A stretch of DNA of 64,000 nucleotides, from contig NC_091245.1 in the NCBI RefSeq assembly GCF_042477335.2, positions 118,640,501-118,704,500 of the forward strand. The letters run 5' to 3'. Within the stretch, counting starts at the first letter, position 1. The number at the start of each line of letters is the position of its first letter. Below, in pieces: positions 1 through 11,960 of this stretch. The translations under genes were made by a program, and so were the position numbers. The notes under the pieces were generated by a model that searched no databases, had not been told where the DNA came from, and saw nothing but the letters and a program-made list of their open reading frames with translations. The DNA comes from Ovis canadensis (taxonomy: Eukaryota > Chordata > Mammalia > Artiodactyla > Bovidae).

Positions 1-610
1 CATGAATTTGGGGTGGAAATATAAAATGGTACAGCCACTTTGGAACTCAGTTTGCAGTTTCTTAAAAAGCTAAACATAAATCTGCCGTGTACTCTATGAA
101 CTCCACTCCAAGAGGTTTACCCAAGAGCAATGACAGCGTGCCCACGCAAACTGGACTAATGATCATAGCAGCATGAGTCATAATAGAAAGTGGACACAAT
201 CCAGTGGCCATCAGCAGATGAATGGATAAATAAAATGTGGCACATCCATACAATGTAAGGCTATTTGGCAATGAAAAAGGCACAAATGATACCTGCTGCA
301 GCATGGATGAAGCTCAGAAATATTTGCTAAGTGAAAAAGGCAAGACACAGAAGAACTGCACAGTGTAGACTCTTTCTACATGAAATGTCCAGAAAAGGCA
401 AAACTACAGAGATGGATGCAGATTTGTGGTTCCCCGAATCTGGGATGGGTGTAGAAACTGACTGTGAACAGGCACAAAAGATCTTTTAGGGGTAATAAAA
501 ATGTTCTAAAGCTGAATTGTGGTAATGTTGCATAGCCCTGTAAATTTACTAAAACTCATTGAACAGATCAAGTTTATGTTATGTAAATTATACTTCAACA
601 AATCTGGGTG
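1..610 (+). mobile_element. Old L1 (L1M-type) 3' end
   Basis: The sequence follows the 3' ORF2/3'UTR text of old mammalian L1s. It has the 'acaatccagtggccatcagcagatg' type segment at about 195-225, then the 'aaggcaaaactacagagatgg' type segment at about 395-415, and ends in an A-rich tail near 600. It is degenerate with no open frame. The left end is cut by the window. Confidence 0.75.
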
Positions 611-620
611 CTTTTAAAGT

Positions 621-1135
621 CTTAATTGCTTCCTCTGCAAAATATCTCTGACAAGGTGAAGGAGGAAGCCTGGGGGAATCTGCTCCCTGGCCTTGCTCCT
701 TTCTCTTCTCTAGGAAAAACACCTGAGCCCCTCTGCCTCAGTGCTGAGAGTTGTTTCCCCAGAAGCCCAGAGCAGCTGTGCCCAACTCCTCTACCTCGGT
801 AACTCTTAACTGCCCCAATTCAGGACTCTGGCAGCAAAGCTCACCTTGCAGAAATACTGTAAGCGTTATAAATACTTTAGGTCCTCAGGGAGCCCTGTCA
901 GTTCTCTACTATGGCGTCAGTGACCTAGGGCAAGGAAAATTCTATTTCTAGGCATACTGTCTGTGGGCAGCCTCCAGATGATAAACTGTCTCTTTCAGGG
1001 CATGGTTTGGACCCTTAAGACACATGCTCCCTTAAAAGCTGATTCCCCAAGCCAATTGCAGCCCACTCCAGAAAAACAGGATGAATGTATGAAATTTAAA
1101 TAAAAGCCCATTTACCAAATGAGGGGCTGTGGAGT
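621..1135. other. No recognised feature
   Basis: Mixed-composition DNA between the L1 end and a Bov-tA SINE. A 66-codon frame at 751-951 shows no family resemblance and is probably chance. Confidence 0.5.
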
Positions 1136-1344
1136 GCTTCCAGGTGGGACTAGTGGTAAAGTATCCACCTGCCAGTGCAGGAGACTTAAGAGAGGTGGGT
1201 TTGATCCCTGGATCCAGAAGATCCCCTAGAGGACAGCATGGCAACTCACACCAGGACTCCTGCCTGGAGAATCCCATGGACCGAGGAGTCTGGCAGGCCA
1301 CAGTCCACAGAGTCACAAAGAGTCGAACACGACTAAAGCAAGTT

Positions 1345-1378
<34 letters not shown>
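1136..1378 (+). mobile_element. Bov-tA SINE with (CA)n tail
   Basis: A tRNA-Glu-like head (about 1136-1215) is followed by the BovA body with 'gagaatcccatggaccgagg' at about 1267. It ends in a (CA)n run at 1347-1377. The frames that cross it on both strands are SINE translations. Confidence 0.88.
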
Positions 1379-1379
<1 letters not shown>

Positions 1380-1599
1380 GGTTGTGGACCTGGTTTTAGA
1401 GCCGTGTAACCTTCTGCATAATAAAACTATAAAACACCCGGTAAGCTTTTCAAATGTATTAGTGGAGAAGAAAGTTCCTAAATGTATTATAACTGCCAAT
1501 TAAAATATATATTGTTTTATCAAAGTAATATGAATTGGTAACAGAATAAACTCATAAAATCTCAAAAGAAAGAACCCCACCTGGTAAGCTTTTTAAAAA

Positions 1600-1727
1600 T
1601 ACTGTACCTGTGGGCCCCTCAAAGAGATTTATATTTAACTGGCCAAGAATATGACCTGAACATCAGTATTTTTAAAGCTCTCCAGCGATTCTGCTGTGCA
1701 TCCAAGGCTGAGAGTCACCAGGTTCAG
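1600..1727 (-). mobile_element. MER5A-like hAT MITE remnant
   Basis: The 'gggcccctcaaagagattt', 'cagtatttttaaagctctcc' and 'gtgcatccaaggctgagag' stretches match the order of the MER5A consensus as I remember it. Divergent. Confidence 0.55.
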
Positions 1728-1744
1728 AAGGAGATGGGTGTCAA

Positions 1745-2290
1745 AACAAAGTTTTCCGTTAGTTACTCATTGAAACCTTAAAATGCATTTCTCTCCGAAT
1801 AAGCACCTTCTTCACATCTAGTAAGAGCAGCAACTGGATTGAGCCAGCTGAATAATGGACCCCGGGATGTTGTCACTTGTGGTATAGATGCTGCCAGTTC
1901 ATCTCTGTTTATCCCAAATGAGTTCATGTTGAGTGTATTGATCCTTAACCATGACACTTGAAAAAAGGGCTAATGCTACTAATGTAACTGGTGGCGAGAG
2001 GCTAAAAGAAAAAGACAGTCTTTATTATCAGTATTCAAGGACTTTTCTTGACACCAGGGACCAAGAATAAAGCCAGTTAGGACCTAGTGCAATACTAGCA
2101 CAACATTAAATATTAAAGGCGATCAAGCATTCACCTCAGACATGAGTGATCATGAGAATTTAGGACAGAGTTCCCTGCTGGTTTGAGCAGACAAAAAAAA
2201 AAGCTTTGTGGATGAAGAAGAGCTCCAGCTGGCCTTGGGAGATGGACAGAATTTGAATTGGGGAAGTGAAAAAAAAGTAAAAATAATTAC
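1745..2290. other. No recognised feature
   Basis: AT-rich sequence with no repeat family, splice-like structure or long frame that I can support. Confidence 0.5.
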
Positions 2291-2294
2291 CAAT

Positions 2295-2490
2295 AACAAT
2301 AATTGCAACAGCATTCATCATAAATCGGCACTCTCATTCATGCATCATTTTATATAAACCTCACAACTACCTAATGGTTCTCATTTTACAGGTGAGGAAA
2401 TGGGGGATTAGAGGTTAAAACATTTTCCCAAGCTCAGTCAGCAAGCAGGGCTTGGACCCATGCAACTTAACTTCAGAATCCAGGTGCCTG
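2295..2490 (-). mobile_element. MIR SINE remnant
   Basis: Antisense MIR text: 'cattttacaggtgaggaaat' at about 2384 and then the 'aggttaaaacattttcccaa' region. The order is right for the MIR core and tRNA head on the minus strand. Confidence 0.75.
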
Positions 2491-2707
2491 GGCCAAGGCA
2501 GGGAGACAGAAAGGAATCCCACCTTGCGTGATATTATGCAAGGAATCCACTAAGCTGAGAAGAGAAAACAACTTAACCACAGTGAGTCAGGGTCACCCAT
2601 ACAGCCCTCCCATCCAATGAACGAAAAGAGGGAAACCCGGATACTAAGCCAGCTACAATGAGGAGAATTGAACGAAAAGCAAACAAAAACAGGAGGTTCA
2701 AGAGGGA

Positions 2708-2815
2708 AGGGATATATGAATACCTACGGCTGATTCATGATAATGTTTGACAGAAAACAACAAAATTCTGTAAAGCAATTATCCTTCAATTAAAAATAAA
2801 TAAAATTTTAAAAAA
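2708..2815 (+). mobile_element. Short artiodactyl L1 3' end
   Basis: The text 'ggctgattcatg..gtttgacagaaaacaacaaaat' (about 2728-2770), then 'cagttatcc'-like sequence and an A-rich tail, is the terminal ~100 bp of a ruminant L1. The same end is nested in a BovB at about 12819-12915. Confidence 0.7.
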
Positions 2816-2992
2816 TGGGATTTCCTTTCTTTAGGAGCCCAAGATGAGAAAAGCATCTGAATAGGTGAGCATGACTAGGGAAGCACAGGTCTGGAGATTT
2901 CTAAGGGGTGATGTTTCACCAGAGGCTGGGAGAAGTGCCGAGAACCAAAACTGGAAAGGAATCGCTAAGCATTAGCCTACGTTCTACCCATC

Positions 2993-3296
2993 TAGGACCC
3001 TGCAGGCGGAGAAGGCAACGGCACCCCACTCCAGCACTCTTGCCTGGAAAATCCCATGGATGGAGGAGCCTCATAGGCTGCAGTCCATGGGGTCTCGAAG
3101 TCGGACATGACTGAGTGACTTCACTTTCACTTTTCACTTTCATGCATTGGAGAAGGAAATGGCAACCCACTCCAGTGTTCTTGCCTGGAGAATCCCAGGG
3201 ATGGGGGACCCTGGTGGGCTGCCGTCTATGGGGTCGCACAGAGCCAGACACAACTGAAGCGACTTAGCAGTAGCAGCAGCAGTAGGACCCTGCAGG
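2993..3296 (+). mobile_element. BovA2 SINE with 14-bp TSD
   Basis: The dimeric BovA2 body starts at 3007 ('ggagaaggcaacggcacc') and ends in a (CAG)n-like tail at about 3282. It is flanked by a perfect 14-bp duplication, TAGGACCCTGCAGG, at 2993-3006 and 3283-3296, so this is a clean insertion. Confidence 0.93.
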
Positions 3297-3592
3297 AGCA
3301 TGTGAAAGGCAGAAGAGCAGAGAGACTAGGAGGAAAAAGAACATATAGACAACATGAAAAAGTAAAGCAAATGGCTGAGCATGCCTACCTTGACTGAATT
3401 AAAGTTTTCAAAATGCCTAATTGTAATCAAAAGGTAATAGGTACCCAGTATGTTTTAATTAGGGGAAGATACCCAAGTAAGCGTCAGTGAAAGGGACACA
3501 AAGTACCCAATCCCTGCCTGCAAGGAATGCACAGTCTTGTTGGAGAGTCGAGGAATAGTATTTATATATAATCTCGTCAAATCATCTGAACA

Positions 3593-3760
3593 CAATCAAC
3601 AGAAACCTGAAAAGAAAAAAAGAAAGGAGAGAGGAGAGAAGCAGAAGGAAACTGAAGACAAGAGGATAGGAAAAAGAAAGGAAGTGAGGGAGAAAAAGGG
3701 AGAGGAGGAAGGGAGAAAAAGGAAGAAAAGAAAGAAGGGCAGGAAGGAAGAAGAGCAAAG
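3593..3760 (+). repeat. Purine-rich (GA/AAG) low-complexity tract
   Basis: About 170 bases of almost pure A/G on the plus strand. It yields Lys/Glu/Arg-rich frames on the plus strand and Phe/Leu/Ser-rich frames on the minus strand. These are compositional artefacts, not genes. Confidence 0.9.
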
Positions 3761-3785
3761 ACATTCACATAGGGAATTCATTTGG

Positions 3786-4230
3786 GGTGATGTTCATCAA
3801 AGTGTGAATCGCATGCCATCTGTGTCAGAATCACCCAAGGTGCTTCACAAGCGACAGACCCTCACAAGTGGGATCTGGGAATCAGAGCCATCACAGGTCT
3901 CCCAGAGGAATCTTGCTGCTAAATCTGCTAAATCACTTCAGTCATGTCTGACTCTGTGCGACCCCATAGACGGCAGCCCACCAGGCTCCCCCGTCCCTGG
4001 GATTCTCCAGGCAAGAACACTGGAGTGGGTTGCCATTTCCTTCTCCAATGCATGAAAGTGAAAAGTGAAAGTGAAGTCACTCAGTCGTGTCCGATTCTTT
4101 GAGACCCCATGGACTGCAGCCTACCAGGCTCCTCCGCCCATGGGATTTTCCAGGCAAGAATACTGGAGTGGGGTGCCATTGCCTTCACACTCTGAAATCT
4201 GAGAGCCACTGGTCTGGGCTTCACCTCTGA
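3786..4230 (-). mobile_element. MER5A-like MITE split by a BovA2
   Basis: The left part (3786-3910) has 'gtgtcagaatcacccaaggt' and 'tgggatctgggaatcagag'. The right part (4187-4225) has 'gagagccactggtctgggct', which is the MER5A terminus. The BovA2 at 3914-4186 interrupts it, so the MER5A is older. Confidence 0.65.
3914..4186 (-). mobile_element. BovA2 SINE
   Basis: Full dimer on the minus strand: 'gctgctaaat' tail at 3914, 'gggattctccaggcaagaac' at about 4000, 'atgcatgaaagtgaaaagtg' at about 4049, and the head at 4186. It lies inside the MER5A-like element. Confidence 0.92.
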
Positions 4231-4367
4231 TTGGTCCACACACTCAGATCCCCTGCACCCGGCTGCTACATCTCCAGCTACCAAAGTACGCAGAACAATC
4301 TCTTGCTTCAGAATGGTGGTCCTGAGGTGAGATAAAGTCCTGAGTCATCAGATTGAGATGAAAGTAT

Positions 4368-4530
4368 ATTCAGAGTAGAGCATGGACTTTGGAAGCATAC
4401 TCCATTTCAAAGCCCAGTTCCACTTCTTCCTAGCCTTCCAGATTTTAGGCAAATTACTTAAACCCACTGAGCTTCAGGTTCCTCATCTGTAAAATCCTCA
4501 CACGATTATTGGGAGGGATAATTGCAGAAC
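4368..4530 (+). mobile_element. MIR SINE remnant
   Basis: Sense MIR: 'gagcatggactttggaagc' at about 4378, 'ttaggcaaattacttaaacc' at about 4445 and 'ttcctcatctgtaaaatc' at about 4478. Confidence 0.8.
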
Positions 4531-5046
4531 TCACATATTTCTTTTGGCTGCCTTTTACCTGCTGACTTTTAAGATAGGACATCCTAGAAGGATTCTTCAA
4601 ACGCTAACCTTAGTTAGATATCAAAAATGGAATGCCTCTCCTGGCCACTACTAAGGTGAGGGGTGGGGATGGGGAGAAATTACTCTTAAGTGTTCCATCT
4701 GTTTCAGGCTACTCATTCCTCAGGACATTCTCCTGACATGCATGGTCCCCAAAACCTTCACCTATAAAATTTCTCTCTGAGACACACACACACACATACA
4801 CACACCCCATACTCTATTCTTGTAAATTCATACTTTTCCTTCAACATCCTTCTCAAACATCACCTCTACATTTAAACCTCCCCAAATCCCACACCCCTGC
4901 CCTAGGCCTGCTCACAGAATCCAAACAAACTCCACAAGCATGATCTTACCCCGTTATGATGACTAATCGTCTGTTCTCTTTCTTCTTTGGGTTCTCAAAG
5001 AAGAAATACTATTAATCTTTAAAACTCTAACGCTTAATATCAGGCC
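4531..5046. other. No gene; short (CA) run
   Basis: Unassigned sequence with an imperfect (CA)n stretch at about 4783-4806. No coding or regulatory signature seen. Confidence 0.5.
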
Positions 5047-5262
5047 TGCATGCATGCTCACCCACTTCAGTCGGGTCCAACTCTTTGCAACCCTATGGAC
5101 TGTAGCCTGCCAGGCTCCTCTGTCCATGGGATTCTCCAGGCAAGAATACTGGAGCAGGTTGCCATGCCCTCCTCCAGGGGGTCTTCCCGACCCAGGGATT
5201 GAACCTGGGTCTCCAGCATTGCAGGCAGATTCTTTGCCCATTGATCCACATGGAAAGCCCCA
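5047..5262 (-). mobile_element. Bov-tA SINE
   Basis: Minus-strand Bov-tA: 'gtccatgggattctccaggc' at about 5124, then the tRNA-like head read in reverse, ending near 5262. Confidence 0.9.
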
Positions 5263-5697
5263 ATATCATGCCTAGTATGTGGCAAGTACTCCATAATTTG
5301 AGTTATTATATTCTATATGTAAAATATGAAATTGATTTTTTAGAATGCTACAATGTACTCATCCTGTTCTTTTTAAAAACAAGGGGGTAGCAGGGGGAAT
5401 CACACTAGTTTAACTTGATAATTTTTAATCTGAATCAGAATTTCTCAGCTTGATCCTTAATCCTATTCATTAGATTTGGCTCTAAATTTAAAATCTACTC
5501 TCCTAGAAGGAAGATTTGCCACCATTGAGGGTTTAAGGAAACTGTCTTTAACTCTGAAGGCAAGTCCGATCAGTGAAACAAACACTGGTACCAAGCCAGG
5601 CAGTGGTAACTCTACAGAAGAGCACTCTAGCTCCACAGCATCCCTGATAGAAATGGCCAGAGCACTGCCCTCCTGGCTGGCTGACAGGCTCTTCCCT
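5263..5697. other. No recognised feature
   Basis: An 89-codon frame on + (5476-5745) and an 85-codon frame on - (5463-5720) overlap here. Neither resembles a protein I know, and the plus frame runs into the next SINE. Treated as non-coding. Confidence 0.45.
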
Positions 5698-5948
5698 AGA
5701 CCATCCCTTGCATGCTGCATGCTAAGGCACTTTAGTCATATCTGACTCTGTGTGACCTCATGGACTGTAGCCCACCAGGCTCCTCTGTCCAAGGGGGTTC
5801 TCCAGGCAAGGATACTGGAGTGGGTTGCCATGCCATCCTCCAGGGGATCTTCCCGATCCAGGGATCAAACCTGCATCTCTTATGTCTCCTGCATTGGCAG
5901 GCAGACTCTTTACCACTAGGGCCACCTGGGAAGCCAAGACCATCCCTT
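5698..5948 (-). mobile_element. Bov-tA SINE with 12-bp TSD
   Basis: Bov-tA on the minus strand at 5710-5936. It is flanked by AGACCATCCCTT at 5698-5709 and 5937-5948. Confidence 0.93.
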
Positions 5949-6147
5949 AGTGTCTGTCTTTCTATCATGGTTCTAATACAAAGTGCAAGAGCCACATTCC
6001 ATACAGGGACACAATCCAACCTTACCCTATGGTCCCCACCCCAAAATGCCTCCTTTATGAATCACTATCCATGCCATTTCCCTGCCATTTCCTATGCCTG
6101 AATTTGTTTTTTCATTTCAAGCCACTGATGGTCACTTCAAAATTCTA

Positions 6148-6335
6148 CTCAAATAATAGCTACCATGAATTGAGTGGCTCCATGTGCCAGGCACCCTCTT
6201 AGAGATTTTATATACTGTCTATCATTTTAAATGTTAACAACCCTATAATGCAGGTACTATAAGTCTTCTCATTGTACCCAAGTATTAATAACTTAATGAA
6301 TGAAGAGCCCAGATGTGACTCTAAAGTCCATGTTC
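6148..6335 (-). mobile_element. MIR SINE remnant
   Basis: Antisense MIR: 'atgtgccaggcaccctctta' at 6182, 'caggtactataag' at 6251, and 'ctctaaagtccatgttctta' at 6319. Confidence 0.8.
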
Positions 6336-6351
6336 TTAGACATAGAGGCAC

Positions 6352-6500
6352 ACACCTTCATATGCTCATTTACTTAATTCTCTGTAGATTAAATATTATT
6401 ATTCCCATTTTACAGATGAAGAAACCAAGGCTCAAATATAAGACTTCTCAGACTGATTCCAAAATACTTAAGCCACTCCAGTTACTCATGTCTCTTTAGG
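6352..6500 (-). mobile_element. Second MIR remnant
   Basis: 'ttattcccattttacagatg' at about 6398 followed by 'aagaaaccaaggctcaaat' is a second, separate antisense MIR core. Confidence 0.75.
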
Positions 6501-7430
6501 TCTATACTGGCAGGTGTCTTAATCTTAACAGCATAGACAAAATTGCAGCCAATCAGGAGGAGGATAGTGCTGATAGGTGGAAAGAGATGGCCTGGGAGAC
6601 ACAACCAAGCCTTGCTAACAAATATATGGTCTTTCTTGTCACATAAGGCATTACATTCCAACTTTAATTAGATTGACTTGGTTTTTAACTGTTGTTTGCA
6701 ACCCAAAGAGTCTTATCTGATACAAAAATGAACCCCACAAGGTAAGACCGTGATGTATGGTAGGTAATTTTTATAAATTTACAGGTAAAATTGATTCATC
6801 AAATGAGGGCAGTTACTTTTAAAGTAGTCATCTTAAATGAAATAAAGTGGCAACCAAAGGGTGGGGGTAGGAGGCTATTAAACAGTATCTCCTAAATTAC
6901 ATATTAATCAAGAGCAGACTAATATTTTGGAATGAACAATGCACATCATTTTGCAAGCATGCACGTTTCATGTTGTAGAAGGAAGTACCCCAAGGAACAG
7001 GAAAGAAAAGTATTTGCTTCTACTCCTAGTCAGACTGTCAAACACTGCTGCACTGTCGCAGCTCCAGGGAAGCCCACTGTGCACGAGGAGTAATCAGCTT
7101 CCTTGATTACTTGAACTGACAGCCTTGAAACCAGCAGACCAAATACCGATTCTCAGCAAAATCAGACCTGAAACAGCCAGACAATGCCAGGTATGCCAGA
7201 GTCTATCTTTGGCCTCAGATGCTCCTATTCCCAGCCCTGACCAGGCTGAGGCTCACTGGATTCTCTCCTGGGACGAGGTCGGTCCTTCAGCTAAGGCAGC
7301 ACGTCTCCGTGCCTGGTTCCTGACCCATGACTGACACGGCTGCCCAGACGATTACACCAGGGGAATAGAGTCACAAGACCATGCTCACCACAAGCTATGA
7401 AATGAGGCGAAATTGCCAAAAAGTCTCCCT
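6501..7430. other. No recognised feature
   Basis: AT-rich unassigned sequence. A 69-codon frame at 7125-7334 (+) matches no family I know. Confidence 0.5.
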
Positions 7431-7432
7431 TT

Positions 7433-7608
7433 ATGACTGAGTGACTTCACTTTCACGTTTCACTTTCATGCATTGGAGAAGGAAATGGCAACCCACTCCA
7501 GTGTTCTTGCCTGGAGAATCCCAGGGACGGAGGAGCCTGGTGGGCTGCCGTCTATGGGGTCGCACAGAGTTGGACATGACTGAATCGACTTAGCAGCAGC
7601 AGCAGCAG
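7433..7608 (+). mobile_element. Partial BovA2 SINE
   Basis: Second half of BovA2: 'atgcattggagaaggaaatg' at about 7468, then the (AGC)n tail at 7591-7608. Confidence 0.9.
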
Positions 7609-8494
7609 AGCTGTGCTATTTCTCTTCCTGTAAATAAAAGGATATCAGTGGTCCTTGTGCAACTCTAGATGGATCAAATGAGCACCAAAAAGAATTTCCT
7701 GGCCTTAAGGAGAAATGAGAGACTTCAGAAGCACAGATATTCAGAATTCTAATCTGAGACTCTTTGGCTCAGGTCTAGCTGTGACCTCTACCAACAAAGC
7801 TGAGGGAGAAACCTTTCCTTTGCTGCTTTCTCTTTGGCATCATTGAGTTCCTTTTGGCACCATTGAGCTTGGACATAACACACTGATGGCGTCTCTTTCC
7901 GTACCAAACTGAACCTGAGAGTGAAAGCCTAGACCAACATCTTGACTTTCTAGCTCACCTAACACCCATAATGCTACACCATCTGTAGTGAGACATTAAA
8001 TCCAAAAGAACAAGCCACCCTTCAAAGGAATCTGAAAAGCAATTGCCGTCTATGCTGAAATGTCTTTTAAAGCCTCCAAGGAAGCAGTCTGTCCATAATA
8101 GTAATAGAACTTCTCAAGACTCTCCTCATTCCCTTCCTACTCTCTCAAAGAGAACTGATGTTCTACCAAGTTCATGGTCCATACTCCCCAAATGCCCAAA
8201 AACTACCTCTCAAATTTCAGCCTGCATTTGCTCTCATCCCCCTTGATACTTCCCTCCCTAAAACACCCCTTTTCCTCCAGCGCTTCCCTGCCCTTACCAA
8301 TTCTGCTCCCCTCTTATGTGATTCCACAGAACAAAAGTAGCTGCCCACCTGAGATGTCTTCCTTTCAGAAGGCAGGGGAAAGGAAAGGTTCTAAATGTGA
8401 TATGTTTACTTTTTTGGTCCCACTCCCGTTTGCCTGCCAAAATGTAGTCTTAAATAAATGTACAGAAGGAAACTGATATCCCAAACCAGAGAAC
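7609..8494. other. No recognised feature
   Basis: Overlapping 60-100 codon frames in three phases at 8043-8476 point to a stop-poor pyrimidine-rich stretch, not a gene. No domain is seen. Confidence 0.5.
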
Positions 8495-8645
8495 ATGAAT
8501 AGTCTCAATCACTGTGTGTGACTTTGGAGCAATTAACCTAACTTTCTGACCTCCACCACTGTATCTATAAAGTAAGATAATGGTGATGGCTTCTCTACAA
8601 GGATGTGGTGCTGATTCAATGAGAAACATATTTTGTCATAAGGAA
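8495..8645 (+). mobile_element. MIR SINE remnant
   Basis: Divergent sense MIR: 'gtgtgactttggagcaatta' at about 8514, 'ctgtatctataaagtaagat' at about 8560, then 'gatggc..gtgctgattcaatgag'. Confidence 0.6.
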
Positions 8646-9154
8646 TAACAAGTAAACCAGAAAGTGCTCTGTGAACATGACTCCCAATCTTACTGGCTTT
8701 ACTATTTCTTACATGGGTTTGGATATTATATATGTATCATTCTCAACCCTTATAGAAGGTTTAATTACATACTTAAGAGATATAAAATGGTCTGTTTTCC
8801 AAGTTGGTCACTCTTCACAATCTCAGCTAGAATCTTAAAATTTTAGTTATCTTTGCCTGTGTTGTGAGTCATGTGATTCTTCCAACCTGCTTTGGTGTAC
8901 TCCATGAAATGGAATCCAGGATCTTTAGACTATCAGTTTCAAAGCGGAATTCTTAATTCTCAGCCCCAGACTCCACATTAAATTTCTGAACCTCAGCAAG
9001 ACCCATGGCACAAAAGATTTGATCTGATCCTCTTTTTGAAAGAGATTCCCATAATTTTTAATTAATTGCAGAAGTCATAAATCCCCCCACTCCAAGTTTT
9101 TAATAAATAGCAGACAAAGACATCAAATACAGGCTGTAAAAGCGTTAAATTAGA

Positions 9155-9405
9155 ACTGAACATGGGGGTGTAAACTGCGTGACTGGGACTGATATAGACA
9201 CACTACTAAATAGAAAATTAATTAGAACCCACTGTATAGCACAGGGAACTCTAGTCAATACTCTGTGCTGGTCTATACAGGAATAGAATCTAAAAAAGAG
9301 TGGATATATGTCTGTGTATAACTGACTCACTTTGCTGTACAGCAGAAACTACCACAACATTGTAAATCAACTATATTCCAATAAAAAATTAATTTAAAAA
9401 ACAGT
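9155..9405 (+). mobile_element. Artiodactyl L1 3'UTR
   Basis: 'cactgtatagcacagggaac' at 9230, 'ctttgctgtacagcagaaac' at 9331 and 'ttgtaaatcaactatattcc' at 9360, then an A-rich tail. This is the usual ruminant L1 3' terminus in sense orientation. Confidence 0.85.
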
Positions 9406-11180
9406 TTTTAATAAAGGAAAATGGTATAGAAACCCAAGACCAAAGAAATAAAGAATTAAGTAAAAGTCATCAGAGTACTTACATTAAAATAAAAAGTCTA
9501 TTCCCTCTGAAATAGGAAATGAAAAAATTATGAGCACATGTGGATCCACTAATTTCCAGTGAAAATGATTCCAAAGTAATTCCTTTAGGTTCCTTGTGAG
9601 AAGGTGTCAGTTTGAATAAGCCAGATTGAGTGAAAGGGGACACAAGAAGGGGGAGGATAAAAACACAAAGTGATGTGCAAGCTAACAGAGCCAGCACCCA
9701 TATCTTCTTTATCTTGGAGCTTCACATCTGGGATGTGGGTACCTGTGAACGAGGCAGGTGGAGGAAGACCCAGACAGTTCCTGTAGCAATTGTTCAAGAA
9801 GACAAGTAGGTGTTGGATGTCTTTTCCCACCCTGACCTCCCCGACGATATAGAAGCCTCACCTTTTAATGAAGATGTGACATTTACCTTGCTTCACTGCC
9901 CATCACTGGATAAAGGGAGTAAGATGGATAAGAAAGGACAGCGAGAAACAACTGGAAAAAGGTTTTTTTAAGACTATTATATTGCCCTCTTTGCCAGATT
10001 CCATGCCAAGCAGATAATCACCAACAAAGTTAATTTCTCTTGATCTTCTCTAATGAAAATATGCTGTCCTCTGTAGGATACAGAGGTGGATTGTCAAGGA
10101 GAGCTCACAAATCCTGCATAACCCTTTATGTGAGAGCTTTCCCTTAGATTATCCTTACTGCCGTCAACAACAGCAGTTAAAGATAAGGTAACAAAACCTG
10201 GACTCCATTTTTAAGGAGGAATTTAGCTCTGCCCGAGCTGGTAATAAACTATGAGTTCCAACTGATTGTATGCTCAAATTATAGGCTTAAACTTGACATT
10301 GAAACCCAAATAAACATAACACCAGAAGACATTTTCCATTGATTCCTTCTTTGAGTTCCACTGCATTCAGCTTAACAAGCAGCTCATCTACATGTGGCTA
10401 ACGAGGAAAATACCCTTAAAAGCCAGAGAAAGCCAAAGAGACCCAAGCAGGATAGAAGGCTCAGCCGTGGAAACTCCATACTCCAGATTGAATTTCACAA
10501 GCAGGACAGACAGGCACCACCAAACCTGGTCCAATATCCTGGCTATGGCTCCTAATTCTCTAATCTGGTTCTATCTATGAGTCAAGGGATAACCTAGAAA
10601 TATTATGTGGTCACCAAACATGAAGATGTTTCCAAGGGATACAGGATTCCATCCTCAAGATAAGCATCTTTTCATTTTCTCTTAATATCTACCCATCTTC
10701 AAAGGCACACTCTAAACATGACTGCTGAGGAAGACCACAAGAAATACCTTAGGATAATCAGACTTGATTTTGATATGCCCTAGAGAACTGGAGACTTTTT
10801 CTCCAAATAGGAAATTTTAGTTCTTTAGAGTATATCTTAAAAATCAAATAGTTACATAAGTTTTCTACTGCACTCATTGCCATACTCAAAATTAACTCTT
10901 CTCACACCTAAGCTAGAGTCTACACTGAGAGGGCAGGGCACTAAGGAGGCTCAGTCTAAAGAGATGATTAAGAAGGAAATATCCAGAGATTGCACAGAAT
11001 CTGACAGCAATGTCTGCTCTCCATCCATTCACTCAATAAATATATATTCAGCAACACAAAACACCTACATACCAAATGCTCGTGTGATTAGCAAAACGAA
11101 GAATAGAAAAATCGTCAAGAAGTAGACATTGCCCTCAACAACTGTTTAAACACTTATATACTTCTAAAACCTAAGGAAGA
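9406..11180. other. No recognised feature
   Basis: About 1.8 kb of unassigned AT-rich DNA. Short frames (for example 9585-9830 minus and 10877-11125 plus) lack recognisable motifs. Confidence 0.45.
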
Positions 11181-11397
11181 GGCTTCCCAGAGACTAGTGG
11201 TAAAGACCCTGCCTGGCAATGCAGGAGACACAGGTTTGATCCCTAGGTCGGGAAGATCCCCTGGAGTAGGAAATGGCTACCCACTCTAGTAGTCTTGCCT
11301 GGAGAATTCCGTGGACAGAGGAGCCTGGCAGGCTACAGTCCATGGGGTCGCAAAAAGTCGAACACAACTGAGCACACACACACACAACACACAACAT
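11181..11397 (+). mobile_element. Bov-tA SINE
   Basis: tRNA-like head from 11181 ('ggcttcccagagactagtgg'), 'gggaagatcccctggagtag' at 11250, and a (CA)n-like tail ending about 11390. Confidence 0.9.
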
Positions 11398-11454
11398 TAA
11401 TTGCCCTAAGAAATGTACATATACAGTGACATACTCACGTGAGTTCAGAGAAGG

Positions 11455-11960
11455 CTGAAATCATTGCCAGTAGAAAGGGTCAGGAAAAGCTTCACTGAGA
11501 AAATAATACTTCCGATGACCTTTGAAGGGTGGGTAAGACTTGGAACTGAAAGATGAAAGGAAAATGCATCCAGGTGGAAGGATTGCCCTGAGCAATGGAT
11601 CTGAGGAAGCAAACACTGGAATCAAGACATTTTTCAATCTGGCTGGAAGACAGACCGCAAGGCATTTAATGCAGGGGGAAAAGATTAGAAGAAATAAGCT
11701 AGAACTAGTTCATAGATGGTCTTCAATAACAATTTGGAATTTATTATATATTATAAATATTAAAGGGCCCCTGAAGTTTCCTGAGCTGGGGAGTGGCATG
11801 GTGAAACTTCAGAAGGATTCATGGGCAAGGCTGATAAGAGGAGAATGCAACCGGTGGCAAGAAGACAAAGCAGGAGGGAAATAAAATGATGGAGGCAAAA
11901 AGCAAAGAACTGGGTCCTCAATGAAGGCATGAAGAGGAAGGGGTAGACTAGAGAAATGTT
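11455..11960 (-). mobile_element. Probable L2 remnant
   Basis: The order of segments ('gaaaagcttcactgagaaaa', 'gcaaggcatttaatgc', 'ctggggagtggcatggtgaa' at 11787) resembles the antisense 3' region of L2. Very divergent. Confidence 0.45.

Noticed and set aside
1032-1503. Overlapping 155- and 124-codon frames on opposite strands
   Set aside because: They translate a Bov-tA SINE and its (CA)n tail (Cys-Val and Thr-His repeats).
3537-4055. 172-codon Lys/Glu-rich protein
   Set aside because: The frame runs through a purine-rich low-complexity tract, a MER5A and a BovA2. The composition explains it.
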